Source: Treponema sp. (GTDB lineage: Bacteria > Spirochaetota > Spirochaetia > Treponematales > Breznakiellaceae). From it: a stretch of DNA of 42,335 nucleotides. The stretch lies in assembly GCA_031257195.1 (NCBI GenBank), contig JAIRPD010000132.1, positions 1 through 42,335 of the forward strand. The letters run 5' to 3'. The position numbers were made by a program, and so were the translations under genes. This document shows, one piece after another, positions 7,889 to 16,438 of the stretch (its first letter is position 1; each line of letters begins with the position of its first letter). The notes under the pieces were generated by a model that saw only the letters and a list, made by a program, of their open reading frames with translations, was not told the DNA's origin and ran no database searches.

Positions 7889-8716
7889 TTATTCCGCCGC
7901 CTCAAGCGCCGCGATAGCTTCCCGGGCTTTTTCCAGGTTAAAGGCCATGCTGTGGTTTTTTTCCACCCCCTCCGCGAAATTGCACCCCTTGCCCTTGATT
8001 GTGTGCATCACAATCATGGAGGGCTTTTCTTTTTGGGCGATGGCGGCGTCCACGGCCTTGTCCAGTTCCTCTATATCGTGGCCGTTTACCTCCTGGGTGA
8101 ACCAGCCAAAGGCCTTCCATTTCGCGGCCAGGTCCCCCGGTTCCAGAATATCCTTCACATAGCCGTCCAGCTGCTGCTTGTTGTGGTCCGTGAAGGCGAT
8201 TAGGCCGCCAATCCCCTTGCCCGCGGCGAACATGGCCGCCTCCCAGATCTGGCCCTCGTTGGACTCCCCGTCCCCGATAATGGCGTAGACCCGGTTGGGT
8301 TTCCCGTCCATCTTCAGCCCCAGGGCCATCCCCACCGCGGCGGAAAACCCCTGGCCCAGGGAGCCCGCGGTCATGTCGATCCCCGGCGTTTTTGTCCGGT
8401 CGCAGTGGCTGGGAAGCCTGGTCCCCCCGTGGTTCAAGGTTTTCAGCCAGTCCAGGGGGAAGTAGCCCCTGGAGGCCAGGGTCGCGTAAACCGCCGGTCC
8501 CGCGTGGCCCTTGGAAACTACCAGCATATCCCGGCCTTCCCACCGGGGGTTGGCGGGGTCTACCTTCATTTTATGGTAGTAAAGCAGGGCCAAAAGGTCC
8601 GCGATGGACATGCATCCCCCAATATGGCCCGATCCCAGCGTACCAATTTCTTCTATGGTAAGCTTTCTTATTTCCTTAGCCCTGGCTTTTAGGGCTTCCA
8701 GCGTGGTTTTGTCCAT
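7889..8716 (-). CDS. Transketolase, N-terminal subunit
   Basis: The thiamine diphosphate-binding half of the split transketolase, 275 residues. Seen: the substrate histidine region LGSGHIGGCMS (about residue 30), SKGHAGPAVYATLASRG, and the cofactor motif GDGESNEGQIWEAAMFA. First gene of a four-gene minus-strand operon with the C-subunit, a small secreted protein and rpiB. It diverges from rpsL across 220 bases. TATACT (8743-8738 on the minus strand) is a possible -10, but I see no convincing -35. An AAGGAAGG lies upstream of the ATG. Confidence 0.9.
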   Translation of the reverse strand: MDKTTLEALKARAKEIRKLTIEEIGTLGSGHIGGCMSIADLLALLYYHKMKVDPANPRWEGRDMLVVSKGHAGPAVYATLASRGYFPLDWLKTLNHGGTRLPSHCDRTKTPGIDMTAGSLGQGFSAAVGMALGLKMDGKPNRVYAIIGDGESNEGQIWEAAMFAAGKGIGGLIAFTDHNKQQLDGYVKDILEPGDLAAKWKAFGWFTQEVNGHDIEELDKAVDAAIAQKEKPSMIVMHTIKGKGCNFAEGVEKNHSMAFNLEKAREAIAALEAAE

Positions 8717-8806
8717 AAGATACCTTCCTTGAGGGGCAGTATACTATAAAGCGCCGGAAAAAATCCCGGTTTTTTCGCTTTTTTTAAAAATTTTTTTGGC
8801 GGGGGC

Positions 8807-8835
8807 TTGACTTTTTTTCGCGGTCTGGATATATT
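8807..8835 (+). promoter_or_regulatory. Strong promoter of the rpsL-rpsG(-tuf) operon
   Basis: TTGACT (8807-8812), a 17-base spacer, TATATT (8830-8835). A long A/T tract (about 8771-8797) lies upstream and could serve as an UP element. The RpoA encoded in this window keeps the Arg and Asn used for such contacts (VRSSNCLK). A second TTGACT occurs at 8847-8852 without a good -10. Expected leader of about 95 bases. Confidence 0.7.
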
Positions 8836-8848
8836 AAAATCTCTTATT

Positions 8849-8913
8849 GACTCCTGGTTTTTAAAACGCCGTTATTTTGGAGTCTCTGTATACCATGGCC
8901 GCCGGAAGCGGCC
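8849..8913 (+). promoter_or_regulatory. Structured 5' leader of rpsL
   Basis: Two inverted repeats lie between the promoter and rpsL. GACTCC (8849-8854) pairs with GGAGTC (8879-8884) around an AT-rich loop, and GGCCGC (8897-8902) pairs with GCGGCC (8908-8913) around CGGAA. The AGGAG of rpsL follows at 8924-8928. The arrangement could be a binding site for a ribosomal protein; function is inferred. Confidence 0.4.
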
Positions 8914-8936
8914 GTTTGCCCTGAGGAGCTTGTGTA

Positions 8937-9311
8937 GTGCCTACTATCAATCAACTGGTCCGTTTTGGAAGGAAGCAGGTTACCTCCAAAACAAAGTCGC
9001 CGGCCCTTCATTCCTGTCCGCAAAAGCGGGGGGTTTGTACCCGGGTTATGACCGTAACGCCCAAAAAGCCCAATTCGGCCCTCCGCAAGGTGGCCCGGGT
9101 GCGGCTTTCCCACGGAACGGAAGTAACCGCCTATATTCCTGGTATTGGCCACAACCTGCAGGAACACTCGGTGGTGCTGGTTCGGGGCGGCAGGGTTAAG
9201 GATCTTCCCGGGGTTCGGTATCATATTATCCGGGGCGCCAAGGATACCTTGGGGGTGGAGGATCGCAAGCGGAGCCGGTCCAAATACGGGGCCAAGCGGC
9301 CCAAGGCGTAA
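8937..9311 (+). CDS. rpsL: 30S ribosomal protein S12
   Basis: S12, 124 residues, sits at the decoding centre of the 30S subunit. The family core is intact: [22 protein letters not shown] and [13 protein letters not shown]. Lys43 and Lys88, where substitutions give streptomycin resistance in other bacteria, are unchanged. Asp89 is the residue methylthiolated by RimO in E. coli. The start is GTG at 8937 with AGGAG eight bases upstream. First gene of the translation supercluster; rpsG follows after 17 bases. Confidence 0.97.
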   Translation: MPTINQLVRFGRKQVTSKTKSPALHSCPQKRGVCTRVMTVTPKKPNSALRKVARVRLSHGTEVTAYIPGIGHNLQEHSVVLVRGGRVKDLPGVRYHIIRGAKDTLGVEDRKRSRSKYGAKRPKA

Positions 9312-9328
9312 AGTAAGGTAAAGCTGGT

Positions 9329-9799
9329 ATGGGTAGAAAGAAGAAAACCGTGGACCGGGGTATTTTACCGGATCCCAAGTACAACAGTGTGGTGGTTTCC
9401 AAGTTTGTCAACCGGATGATGTGGGAGGGCAAGCGTTCCGTGGCCCTCCGGATGGTGCATGGCGCCCTGTCGGAGCTTCAGTCCAAGACGGAGAAGGAAC
9501 CGTTGGAGGTGTTTCTTAAGGCCATCGATAACGTTAAGCCCATGATAGAGGTAAAGTCCCGGCGGGTGGGGGGGGCTACCTATCAGGTGCCTGTGGAAAT
9601 TCGGGAATCCCGGCGGGAAGCCCTGGGTATGCGGTGGATCATCAACGCCGCCCGGTCCCGGTCCGGCCATGGCATGGGGGATCGCCTGGCGGCGGAACTC
9701 CTGGACGCCTACAATAGTACGGGTACGGCTTTTAAAAAGAAAGAAGACACCCATAAAATGGCCGAGGCCAATAAGGCCTTTGCCCATTATAGGTGGTAG
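9329..9799 (+). CDS. rpsG: 30S ribosomal protein S7
   Basis: S7, 156 residues, nucleates assembly of the 30S head and contacts E-site tRNA. Recognisable stretches include MGRKKKTVDRGILPDPKYNS, the RMVHGALSELQSKT helix and QVPVEIRESRREALGMRWI. In E. coli S7 represses its own operon by binding the S12-S7 spacer, but here that spacer is only 17 bases, so any such control would more likely use the rpsL leader. The gene usually next in bacteria, fusA, is missing; a hairpin-rich gap and then tuf follow. Confidence 0.97.
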   Translation: MGRKKKTVDRGILPDPKYNSVVVSKFVNRMMWEGKRSVALRMVHGALSELQSKTEKEPLEVFLKAIDNVKPMIEVKSRRVGGATYQVPVEIRESRREALGMRWIINAARSRSGHGMGDRLAAELLDAYNSTGTAFKKKEDTHKMAEANKAFAHYRW

Positions 9800-9801
9800 G
9801 T

Positions 9802-9889
9802 TGGAATTCCACGGTAACCGGCCTGGTTGGCCGCCGTGGGTTTCCAGGTAAAGTTTTGCGGGGCAAAACTTTATCCGCCGTTGTGGCGG
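9802..9889. repeat. Stack of three hairpins between rpsG and tuf
   Basis: Immediately after rpsG, 9802-9814 plus 9819-9823 pair with 9829-9846 as a long stem with a four-base bulge (TAAC), one wobble and one mismatch. Next, TAAAGTTTTG-CGGGG-CAAAACTTTA (9849-9873) is a perfect ten-base stem. Then CCGCC-GTTGT-GGCGG (9875-9889) is followed by TGTTTT. They may end or attenuate the rpsL-rpsG transcript. The rest of the gap (9890-10081) holds a GATCAT direct repeat (9951-9956, 9968-9973), no clear -35/-10 pair, and an AGGAGGAG for tuf. Confidence 0.6.
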
Positions 9890-10081
9890 TGTTTTAATGG
9901 GGGCTTCCCAAGGGAGGCCATGGTAGAGTATGATGAGACGCTAGGGCGTTGATCATATTTCCAAACCGATCATCAGTTTTGATGGGATAGGTGGAACGAT
10001 AGTCAAGATTCTTCTGCTGTCTTTTCCCTGTTCTTAGATTCTGTCTCTTCGGTTAGAATGTATATTTAGGAGGAGAAAGTA

Positions 10082-11281
10082 ATGGCCAAGGATAAGTTCA
10101 ATCGAACTAAAATCCACATGAACGTGGGCACCATAGGACATGTTGACCACGGTAAAACGACTCTTTCCGCCGCGATTACCATGTACTGCGGAAAGCACTA
10201 CGGTGACAAGATCATGAAGTTTGATGATATTGATAACGCGCCGGAAGAGAAGGCCCGGGGTATCACTATCAATACCCGGCACCTGGAATACCAGTCCGAT
10301 AAGCGGCACTACGCTCACATCGACTGTCCCGGCCACGCCGACTACATCAAAAACATGATCACCGGGGCGGCCCAGATGGACGGTGCGGTATTGGTTGTGT
10401 CGGCGCCCGACTCGGTTATGCCCCAGACCCGGGAGCATATCATTCTGGCCCGCCAGGTTGGCGTTCCCAACATCATTGTCTTCCTTAATAAGGTAGACCT
10501 GGTGGACGATCCGGATCTGCTGGAAATTGTTGAGGAGGAAGTCAAGGATGTGCTTACCGCCAATGGTTTCCCCGGCGGCGAGGTTCCCATTATCAAGGGT
10601 TCCGCCTTTAAGGCCATGGAAGACCTGAACAAGGGCGAGGAAACGGACAACACCGCCTGCATTAAGGAACTGTTGAGCGCCATGGACAGCTATTTCCCCG
10701 ATCCGGTCCGGGACGATGACAAGCCCTTTATCATGCCCATTGAGGATGTGTTTACCATCCAGGGGCGGGGTACCGTCGTAACCGGCAAGGTTGAGCGGGG
10801 TATCCTTAAGCTCAACGAGGAAATTGAAATCGTCGGCATCAAGCCCACCAAAAAGACCGTTGTTACCGGCATCGAGATGTTCAATAAGCTGCTCGATCAG
10901 GCCCAGTCCGGTGATAATGTAGGAACCCTGCTGCGGGGCGTTGAAAAGAAAGAGGTTGAACGCGGCCAGGTGCTTGCCAAACCGGGTTCCATTACTCCGC
11001 ACAGCAAGTTCAAGGGCCAGATCTACTGTCTTTCCAAGGAAGAAGGCGGGCGGCACAGTCCCTTCTTCAGCGGCTACCGGCCTCAGTTTTATTTCCGTAC
11101 CACGGATATTACCGGCACGGTCAAGCTTCCCGAGGGCAAGGAAATGGTCATGCCCGGCGATCATACCGAGATTTTTGGCGAGTTGATTCACCCCATCGCC
11201 ATGGAAAAGGGGCTTCGCTTCGCCATCCGTGAGGGCGGCAAAACCGTCGCTTCCGGCCAGGTGGTGGAAATTGTTGAGTAG
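10082..11281 (+). CDS. tuf: Elongation factor Tu
   Basis: EF-Tu, 399 residues, the GTPase that brings aminoacyl-tRNA to the ribosome. G-domain motifs are complete: GHVDHGKT (P-loop), RGITIN (switch I), DCPGH (switch II with the catalytic histidine), NKVD and GSAF. Domains 2 and 3 follow from about residue 205. The [20 protein letters not shown] stretch closely resembles treponemal EF-Tu as I remember it. AGGAGGAG precedes the ATG. The gene lies between two hairpin-containing gaps: 282 bases upstream (rpsG) and 75 bases downstream (rpsJ). The tuf-rpsJ order is the spirochaete arrangement. Confidence 0.98.
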   Translation: MAKDKFNRTKIHMNVGTIGHVDHGKTTLSAAITMYCGKHYGDKIMKFDDIDNAPEEKARGITINTRHLEYQSDKRHYAHIDCPGHADYIKNMITGAAQMDGAVLVVSAPDSVMPQTREHIILARQVGVPNIIVFLNKVDLVDDPDLLEIVEEEVKDVLTANGFPGGEVPIIKGSAFKAMEDLNKGEETDNTACIKELLSAMDSYFPDPVRDDDKPFIMPIEDVFTIQGRGTVVTGKVERGILKLNEEIEIVGIKPTKKTVVTGIEMFNKLLDQAQSGDNVGTLLRGVEKKEVERGQVLAKPGSITPHSKFKGQIYCLSKEEGGRHSPFFSGYRPQFYFRTTDITGTVKLPEGKEMVMPGDHTEIFGELIHPIAMEKGLRFAIREGGKTVASGQVVEIVE

Positions 11282-11289
11282 TTTGGTGA

Positions 11290-11324
11290 AAAGCGGCCGG
11301 CGCCCCCGCGGCGTTGGCCGCTTT
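11290..11324 (+). terminator. Long hairpin between tuf and rpsJ (partial terminator or attenuator)
   Basis: AAAGCGGCC (11290-11298) pairs perfectly with GGCCGCTTT (11316-11324). Inside, GGCGCC (11299-11304) pairs with GGCGTT (11310-11315) using two G-U pairs, giving about 15 base pairs around the loop CCCGC. Only three T follow, so complete termination is unlikely. It could set the ratio of EF-Tu to ribosomal protein mRNA. Confidence 0.55.
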
Positions 11325-11356
11325 CGCGATCCCTCCAAAAAGAGGGTGGAGGAGCA

Positions 11357-11665
11357 ATGACCAAGGAACGAATTCGCGTAAGGTTGCGCGGTTTCGATGT
11401 GGAGTTGATCGATCAGAGCGCGAAGTCCATCGTTCAAACGGTGCAGAAGGCGGGAGCCGGGGTAACGGGCCCCATCCCCCTTCCCACCCGGATTAACAAG
11501 ATCACGGTGCTTCGTTCACCTCATGTGAACAAGAAGAGCCGGGAGCAGTTTGAGATGCGCACCCATAAGCGTCTGATCGATATTATTAGTCCCTCCCCGG
11601 AAGTTATGGATTCCTTGATGAAGCTGGAGCTTCCCGCCGGGGTGGATGTGGAGATTAAGCAGTAA
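11357..11665 (+). CDS. rpsJ: 30S ribosomal protein S10
   Basis: S10 (NusE), 102 residues, part of the 30S head and of the NusB-NusE antitermination complex. The N-terminal strand [20 protein letters not shown] and the extended loop region [21 protein letters not shown] are typical. First gene of the S10 operon, 75 bases after tuf. The leader carries the 11290-11324 hairpin, and GGTGGAGG precedes the ATG. Confidence 0.97.
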   Translation: MTKERIRVRLRGFDVELIDQSAKSIVQTVQKAGAGVTGPIPLPTRINKITVLRSPHVNKKSREQFEMRTHKRLIDIISPSPEVMDSLMKLELPAGVDVEIKQ

Positions 11666-11700
11666 TTCGCGGGCCCGGGCGGGGCCGCGGTAACCGCGAA
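11666..11700 (+). promoter_or_regulatory. Alternative hairpins between rpsJ and rplC
   Basis: CCGCG at 11694-11698 can pair with the adjacent CGCGG (11686-11690, loop TAA), or as part of CCGCGAA (11694-11700) with TTCGCGG at 11666-11672. The two structures exclude each other, a layout expected of a switch or attenuator in the 60-base spacer before rplC. Function is inferred. Confidence 0.35.
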
Positions 11701-11725
11701 ACGATTACGCATGTTGGAGTAAGTC

Positions 11726-12346
11726 ATGTTGGGTCTTATGGCCAGGAAAGTGGGAATGACACAGGTCTTTGATAATGAAGGCAACTTGACGCCGGTAACG
11801 GTTTTGCGCGTTGATCCAAATACGGTCATAGCCCGGAAAGAAAAGGAAAAAGACGGCTACGAGGCGGTGGTGCTGGGGATGGGTGAGGTAAAGAAGAACC
11901 GGGTTACCAAACCCCGAGCCGGCCAGTTCCCCGAAGGTATTCCTCCCAGGAAAACGGTGCGGGAATTCAGGGACTTTGAAAAGGAAGTCAGCGCCGGCGA
12001 AGCCCTGGGGGTAGAGCTTTTTGAGGGTTGCCGTTATGTGGATGTAACGGGAACCAGTAAGGGTAAAGGTTTTCAAGGCGTGGTTAAACGCTACGGCTTT
12101 GGCGGGGGGAGAAAGACCCACGGTTCCAAGTTTCACCGGGAACCCGGTTCCACCGGCCAGTCCACCTACCCCCATAAGACCTTTAAGAATGTTAAGCTTC
12201 CAGGACGTATGGGCCGGGAAAGGGTTACCGTGTTGAACCTTAGGCTGGTTAAGATAGACGCGGAAAAGCGGCTTTTATTGATCCGCGGGGCGGTACCCGG
12301 AATTAACAAGGGCCTGATATTTGTCAGGGCCGCGGTAAAGAAGTAA
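11726..12346 (+). CDS. rplC: 50S ribosomal protein L3
   Basis: L3, 206 residues, an early assembly protein whose loop reaches toward the peptidyl transferase centre. Seen: MLGLMARKVGMTQVFDNEGN at the start, GTSKGKGFQGVVKRYGFGGG, and the central extension HREPGSTGQS. A GGAGTAAG precedes the ATG. It follows rpsJ by 60 bases, the longest spacer in the S10 operon, which contains competing hairpins. rplD follows after 18 bases. Confidence 0.97.
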   Translation: MLGLMARKVGMTQVFDNEGNLTPVTVLRVDPNTVIARKEKEKDGYEAVVLGMGEVKKNRVTKPRAGQFPEGIPPRKTVREFRDFEKEVSAGEALGVELFEGCRYVDVTGTSKGKGFQGVVKRYGFGGGRKTHGSKFHREPGSTGQSTYPHKTFKNVKLPGRMGRERVTVLNLRLVKIDAEKRLLLIRGAVPGINKGLIFVRAAVKK

Positions 12347-12364
12347 CGGAACTTGAGGAAGGTC

Positions 12365-13015
12365 ATGAAGGCGACAGTGTATTCAATAGATGGCAAGGAA
12401 GCGCGTACCATGGAACTGGACGACGCCGTGTTTGGCCTGCCGGTAAACGAGGATCTTATCTGGTACGCCATTAATAATGAGCTTGCCAATAAAAGACTGG
12501 GTACGGCCTGCACCAAGGACCGCGGCGAGGTCCACGGGTCTAACGCCAAACCGTACAAGCAAAAGGGAACCGGCCGGGCCCGGCGGGGTGATAAAAAATC
12601 ACCCCTCTTGGTGGGGGGAGGGACGATCTTTGGGCCCAAGCCCAGGGATTTTTCCTATTCAATCCCCAAAAAGGCGAAGCGGCTGGCTCTAAAAACAATT
12701 TTAAGTTTAAAGGCCCAAAGCCAAACCCTAATGGTCGTGGAGGATTTTTCCATAGAATCGGGAAAAACCGGGGAACTGGCCCGGACGCTGAACAATTTCG
12801 GCCCCCCCGGGCGGACGGTGATCGTCCTCAAGGACGATGACCCCATGCTTAAGCGGGCGGCGGCCAACATTCCCTGGCTTTCCTATCTGTCCTATAACCG
12901 CCTGCGGGCCCACGACCTTTTTTATGGCCGCCGGGTACTGCTTCTGGAAACGGCGGCGAAGAATTTGAGCGCGTTTTACGGTGAAGGCGGCGCGGCCAAG
13001 GAGGCCGGAGCGTGA
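12365..13015 (+). CDS. rplD: 50S ribosomal protein L4
   Basis: L4, 216 residues, lines the exit tunnel; in E. coli it also represses the S10 operon by acting on its leader. Seen: the extended tunnel loop RGEVHGSNAKPYKQKGTG and RARRGDKKSPLLVGGG, followed by FGPKPRDFSYSIPKKAKR. I chose the ATG at 12365 over the in-frame TTG at 12353 because GAGGAAGG is correctly spaced and MKATVYSIDG matches the family start. The stop overlaps rplW (GTGA), indicating coupling. Confidence 0.96.
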   Translation: MKATVYSIDGKEARTMELDDAVFGLPVNEDLIWYAINNELANKRLGTACTKDRGEVHGSNAKPYKQKGTGRARRGDKKSPLLVGGGTIFGPKPRDFSYSIPKKAKRLALKTILSLKAQSQTLMVVEDFSIESGKTGELARTLNNFGPPGRTVIVLKDDDPMLKRAAANIPWLSYLSYNRLRAHDLFYGRRVLLLETAAKNLSAFYGEGGAAKEAGA

Positions 13016-13299
13016 CGGATTATACTTCCATACTGATTGAGCCGGTCCTTTCGGAAAAGGCGAATATACTGCGGGAACAGGGTAAATATGTATTTAAGGT
13101 TGATTCCAGGGCCACCAAGCTGGATATTAAAGAAGCGGTAAGACGGCTCTTCAATGTACACCCCGTTTCCTGTACGGTCATGGTGGTGGGGGGCAAACCC
13201 AAGCGGCTGCGGAACAGATCCGGTTATACCTCAACCTGGAAAAAAGCCATTGTGCGGCTTCCCAAGGACGAGAAGATCGGTGTTTTTGAGGGAGTATAG
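13012..13299 (+). CDS. rplW: 50S ribosomal protein L23
   Basis: L23, 95 residues, sits at the tunnel exit and docks SRP and trigger factor. The family start is [20 protein letters not shown], and the C-terminal half has the basic loop [20 protein letters not shown]. The GTG start overlaps the rplD stop by four bases, and rplB begins two bases after its stop. Confidence 0.96.
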   Translation: MTDYTSILIEPVLSEKANILREQGKYVFKVDSRATKLDIKEAVRRLFNVHPVSCTVMVVGGKPKRLRNRSGYTSTWKKAIVRLPKDEKIGVFEGV

Positions 13300-13301
13300 A
13301 T

Positions 13302-14129
13302 ATGGCCATTAAGACATACAAACCAATAACCCCCGGCATGCGGCAGTGGACCAGTCTGGATTATTCGGAGCTTACCAAAAAAAAGCCGGAAAAATCCCTT
13401 ACCTCCGGCCGGCCGGAAAAGGCGGGCCGGGATTCTCATGGACGGATCAGCGTCCGCCATAAGGGAGGCGGGCACAAGCGGCGTTACCGGTACATTGATT
13501 TCAAGCGGGATAAAACGGGCGTTCCCGGAAGGGTCGCCTCCCTTGAGTATGATCCCAATCGCAGCGCCAATATCGCCCTGATCAATTACGCCGACGGGGA
13601 CAAGCGTTATATCATCGCCCCCAAGGGATTGGCGGTGGGCGGCTCGGTAAAGGCCGGCCCGGACGCCCCTATTGAGCCGGGCAACGCCCTGCCCCTGGAA
13701 AACATACCCCTGGGCTTTACGGTTCACAATATTGAGCTGACCCTGGGCAAGGGCGCCCAGATGGTTCGTTCCGCCGGAACCGGGGCGCTCATCGCCGCCA
13801 AAGAAGGGGATTACGTAACGGTTAAGCTTCCCTCCGGGGAGATGCGTATGATCTTTAAAAAGTGCCGCGCCACCATCGGGACGGTGGGTAACGAGGACCA
13901 CATGAACATAACCCTGGGAAAGGCGGGCCGTAAACGGTGGCTGGGCGTGCGGCCCACGGTGCGGGGTATGGTGATGAACCCCGTGGATCACCCCCATGGG
14001 GGCGGCGAGGGAAAGAACAAGGGTATCCATCCGGTAACGCCCTGGGGCCAGCCGACCAAGGGTTACAAGACCCGGAAAAAGCACAAACCTTCCTCCCGGT
14101 TTATCGTCAGCCGCGGGAAGAAGAAATAG
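13302..14129 (+). CDS. rplB: 50S ribosomal protein L2
   Basis: L2, 275 residues, needed for subunit association and peptidyl transferase activity. The conserved C-terminal motif [14 protein letters not shown] is present, including the histidine of HGGGEG that is essential in E. coli, and [17 protein letters not shown] closes the chain. The N-terminal [20 protein letters not shown] is typical. Two bases separate it from rplW and 11 from rpsS. Confidence 0.97.
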   Translation: MAIKTYKPITPGMRQWTSLDYSELTKKKPEKSLTSGRPEKAGRDSHGRISVRHKGGGHKRRYRYIDFKRDKTGVPGRVASLEYDPNRSANIALINYADGDKRYIIAPKGLAVGGSVKAGPDAPIEPGNALPLENIPLGFTVHNIELTLGKGAQMVRSAGTGALIAAKEGDYVTVKLPSGEMRMIFKKCRATIGTVGNEDHMNITLGKAGRKRWLGVRPTVRGMVMNPVDHPHGGGEGKNKGIHPVTPWGQPTKGYKTRKKHKPSSRFIVSRGKKK

Positions 14130-14140
14130 GAGAGTAGGTA

Positions 14141-14422
14141 GTGTCGAGGTCGATTAAGAAGGGGCCCTTTATCGAAAAGAGCCTTTACAAAAAGGTGCTT
14201 GAGATGAGTAAGGCCGGGGACAGGAAGATGATCAAAACCTATTCCCGCTGCTCCACGATCATCCCCGAAATGGTTGGGGGGACAATCTCCGTATATAACG
14301 GCAAGGTATGGGTTCCCGTGTATATAACGGAAAACCTGGTGGGACATAAGCTGGGAGAATTCGCCCCCACCCGGATCTTCCGGGGCCACGCGGGTTCGGA
14401 CAAGAAGGCGGCCAAGAAATGA
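14141..14422 (+). CDS. rpsS: 30S ribosomal protein S19
   Basis: S19, 93 residues, in the 30S head beside S13. The start [18 protein letters not shown] and the core [19 protein letters not shown] are characteristic. GTG start; its stop overlaps the rplV ATG by four bases, so S19 and L22 are translationally coupled. Confidence 0.97.
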   Translation: MSRSIKKGPFIEKSLYKKVLEMSKAGDRKMIKTYSRCSTIIPEMVGGTISVYNGKVWVPVYITENLVGHKLGEFAPTRIFRGHAGSDKKAAKK

Positions 14423-14775
14423 ACGTAGAAAAATCCGGCTTTAGGGCCCATTCCAAATTTATCCTCGCCTCGCCCTATAAGATTAGGCCCGTGGCGGATC
14501 TGGTCCGCCGCAAAAGCTACCCCGACGCCATGGCGATTCTGGAGTATATGCCCCACCGGGGGGCCGCCCTTATCCGCAAAACGGTAAAGTCCGCGGCCAG
14601 CAACGCCCTGGACCTTAACAAAAAACTGGACGAGGATATGCTCTACGTCAAAGATATACAGGTAAACGATGGTCCCCGGCTTAAGCGGGTTTGGTTCCGG
14701 GCCCGGGGCCGGGCGGATACGCTCCTTAAACGAATGTGCCACATCACCGTGGTAATAGACGAGGTGGGGAAGTAG
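14419..14775 (+). CDS. rplV: 50S ribosomal protein L22
   Basis: L22, 118 residues, whose beta-hairpin lines the exit tunnel near the macrolide site. Seen: [34 protein letters not shown] and the hairpin region [24 protein letters not shown] overlap with rpsS. The rpsC ATG follows the stop codon directly with no spacer. Confidence 0.97.
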   Translation: MNVEKSGFRAHSKFILASPYKIRPVADLVRRKSYPDAMAILEYMPHRGAALIRKTVKSAASNALDLNKKLDEDMLYVKDIQVNDGPRLKRVWFRARGRADTLLKRMCHITVVIDEVGK

Positions 14776-15480
14776 ATGGGACAAAAAGTAAATCCAACCG
14801 GACTGCGGATAGGGATCAATAAAACCTGGGGTTCCCGCTGGTATGTGGACCCCAGGGAATACGCCGATACCCTTCATGAGGATATTAAGCTCCGTAAGTT
14901 TATTCTGGCCATGCCCGAGTGCAAGGGGGCGGATATAGCTGAACTGGAGATTATCCGCCATCCCCAGCGGATCACCATTGTTATCCATACCGCCCGGCCG
15001 GGGGTTGTTATCGGCGTTAAGGGGGCCAATATAGAAAAGATTGGCGCGGAACTTCAAAAGCTCGTGGCCAAAAAGGTGCAGATCAAGATTAAGGAAGTGC
15101 GGAACGCCGACAATAACGCCCAGATTGTGGCGCAAAACATAGCCCGGCAGCTTTTGGCCCGGGGCAGTTTCCGCCGGACCATGAAGCAGGCCATCGCCAA
15201 CGCGATTAAGAAGGGCAACGCCCAGGGAATTAAGGTCCGGCTTTCCGGGCGGCTCGGCGGGGCGGAAATGTCCCGGACCGAGGAGGCCAAGGAGGGGCGG
15301 ATCCCCCTTCATACCCTAAGGGCGGATATTGATTATGGTTTCGCGGAGGCCCTTACCACCTTCGGCGTCATTGGCGTTAAAGTTTGGGTGTACAACGGCA
15401 TGAAATATGGCAGGGAGCAAAAGGAAGACGCCGGCGCCCTGGTGCGGAAGCGGCGGGACCGGGTTCCCGTCAAGGCGTAG
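14776..15480 (+). CDS. rpsC: 30S ribosomal protein S3
   Basis: S3, 234 residues, at the mRNA entry channel, with helicase activity. The start [20 protein letters not shown] is diagnostic. The KH domain lies around residues 60-110 with the [11 protein letters not shown] loop, and the C-terminal domain carries [20 protein letters not shown]. It is directly adjacent to rplV and nine bases before rplP. Confidence 0.97.
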   Translation: MGQKVNPTGLRIGINKTWGSRWYVDPREYADTLHEDIKLRKFILAMPECKGADIAELEIIRHPQRITIVIHTARPGVVIGVKGANIEKIGAELQKLVAKKVQIKIKEVRNADNNAQIVAQNIARQLLARGSFRRTMKQAIANAIKKGNAQGIKVRLSGRLGGAEMSRTEEAKEGRIPLHTLRADIDYGFAEALTTFGVIGVKVWVYNGMKYGREQKEDAGALVRKRRDRVPVKA

Positions 15481-15489
15481 GAGTGGAAT

Positions 15490-15912
15490 ATGCTGAGTCC
15501 TAAGCGCGTAAAACACCGTAAGGTACAGCGGGGCAATATGCCCGGAAACGCTACCCGGGGAAACGCCGTGGTGTTCGGCGATTACGGCCTGGTGGCCTTG
15601 GACCGGATGTGGATCACCAACCGGCAGATAGAGGCGGCCCGCGTCGCCATGAACCGCCATGTAAAGCGGGGGGGCAAATTGTGGATCCGGATTTTCCCGG
15701 ATAAGCCCTACTCGAAAAAACCGGCGGAAACCCGTATGGGAAAGGGAAAAGGCGCCCCCGAATATTGGGTGGCGGTGGTTAAGCCCGGCACGGTTATGTT
15801 TGAGCTGGGGGGTATCGATAAAAAACTGGCGGAAGAGGCCATGATCCTGGCGGGGGCAAAGCTCCCCATCAAGACCAAATTTGTGGCCCGCGCCGATTTT
15901 GAGCTTGCGTAG
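15490..15912 (+). CDS. rplP: 50S ribosomal protein L16
   Basis: L16, 140 residues, close to the A-site tRNA elbow and the peptidyl transferase centre. Seen: [20 protein letters not shown], then [20 protein letters not shown] and the glycine-rich [24 protein letters not shown] precedes the ATG. The spacer to rpmC is 33 bases. Confidence 0.97.
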   Translation: MLSPKRVKHRKVQRGNMPGNATRGNAVVFGDYGLVALDRMWITNRQIEAARVAMNRHVKRGGKLWIRIFPDKPYSKKPAETRMGKGKGAPEYWVAVVKPGTVMFELGGIDKKLAEEAMILAGAKLPIKTKFVARADFELA

Positions 15913-15945
15913 CCTGGATTGGGTGAGCGCGGGCGGGAGTGGAGC

Positions 15946-16149
15946 GTGAAGAATTCGTTTAGCAGCCTGTCTTATCAGGAGTTAAAGGCAAAACGGGAAG
16001 AATTGTCCAGGAAGTACATGGAATTCCGGTTCCAGATGGTTATAGGCCATGTGGACAATCCGCTTCAAAAGCGGACCATGCGCCGTCAGATTGCCCGGCT
16101 TAACACCCTTATCAGCCAGCGGGACGCCGGAGGGGAGAAGAAGGCTTAA
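15946..16149 (+). CDS. rpmC: 50S ribosomal protein L29
   Basis: L29, 67 residues, two long helices near the tunnel exit, contacting L23. LSYQELKAKREELSRKYMEF and RRQIARLNTLISQRD are typical. I chose the GTG at 15946, preceded by GGGAG at a spacing of six, over a TTG 27 bases upstream that would add nine residues unlike the family. rpsQ follows after three bases. Confidence 0.93.
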   Translation: MKNSFSSLSYQELKAKREELSRKYMEFRFQMVIGHVDNPLQKRTMRRQIARLNTLISQRDAGGEKKA

Positions 16150-16152
16150 TTT

Positions 16153-16422
16153 ATGGAAGAACGGATCAAGCGGAAGAGCGGAAAAAAAGAGTTTGTGGGA
16201 ATCGTAAAGAGCGACAAAATGGAGAAGACCATTGTTGTTGCCGTGGAAACCAAGGCCCTGCATCCTCTTTACAAGAAATACGTTACCCGGACCAAGCGGC
16301 TTAAGGCCCATGACGAGGAAAACGGCGCCAAAACCGGCGACAGGGTCCGGGTGGTGGAATGCCGCCCCATCAGCAAGGAAAAATGCTGGAGGCTGGCGGA
16401 AATTATCGAGCGGGCCCGCTAA
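16153..16422 (+). CDS. rpsQ: 30S ribosomal protein S17
   Basis: S17, 89 residues, an OB-fold primary 16S rRNA binder. The family motif [20 protein letters not shown] and the C-terminal [20 protein letters not shown] are clear. The N-terminal ten residues are basic and slightly longer than in E. coli. rplN follows after 16 bases with GGAAAGGAGAG. Confidence 0.96.
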   Translation: MEERIKRKSGKKEFVGIVKSDKMEKTIVVAVETKALHPLYKKYVTRTKRLKAHDEENGAKTGDRVRVVECRPISKEKCWRLAEIIERAR

Positions 16423-16438
16423 GGAAAGGAGAGAGAAG

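Noticed and set aside
10034-11437. 467-codon frame antisense to tuf
   Set aside because: Complement of the highly conserved EF-Tu gene; no start signal or recognisable domain.
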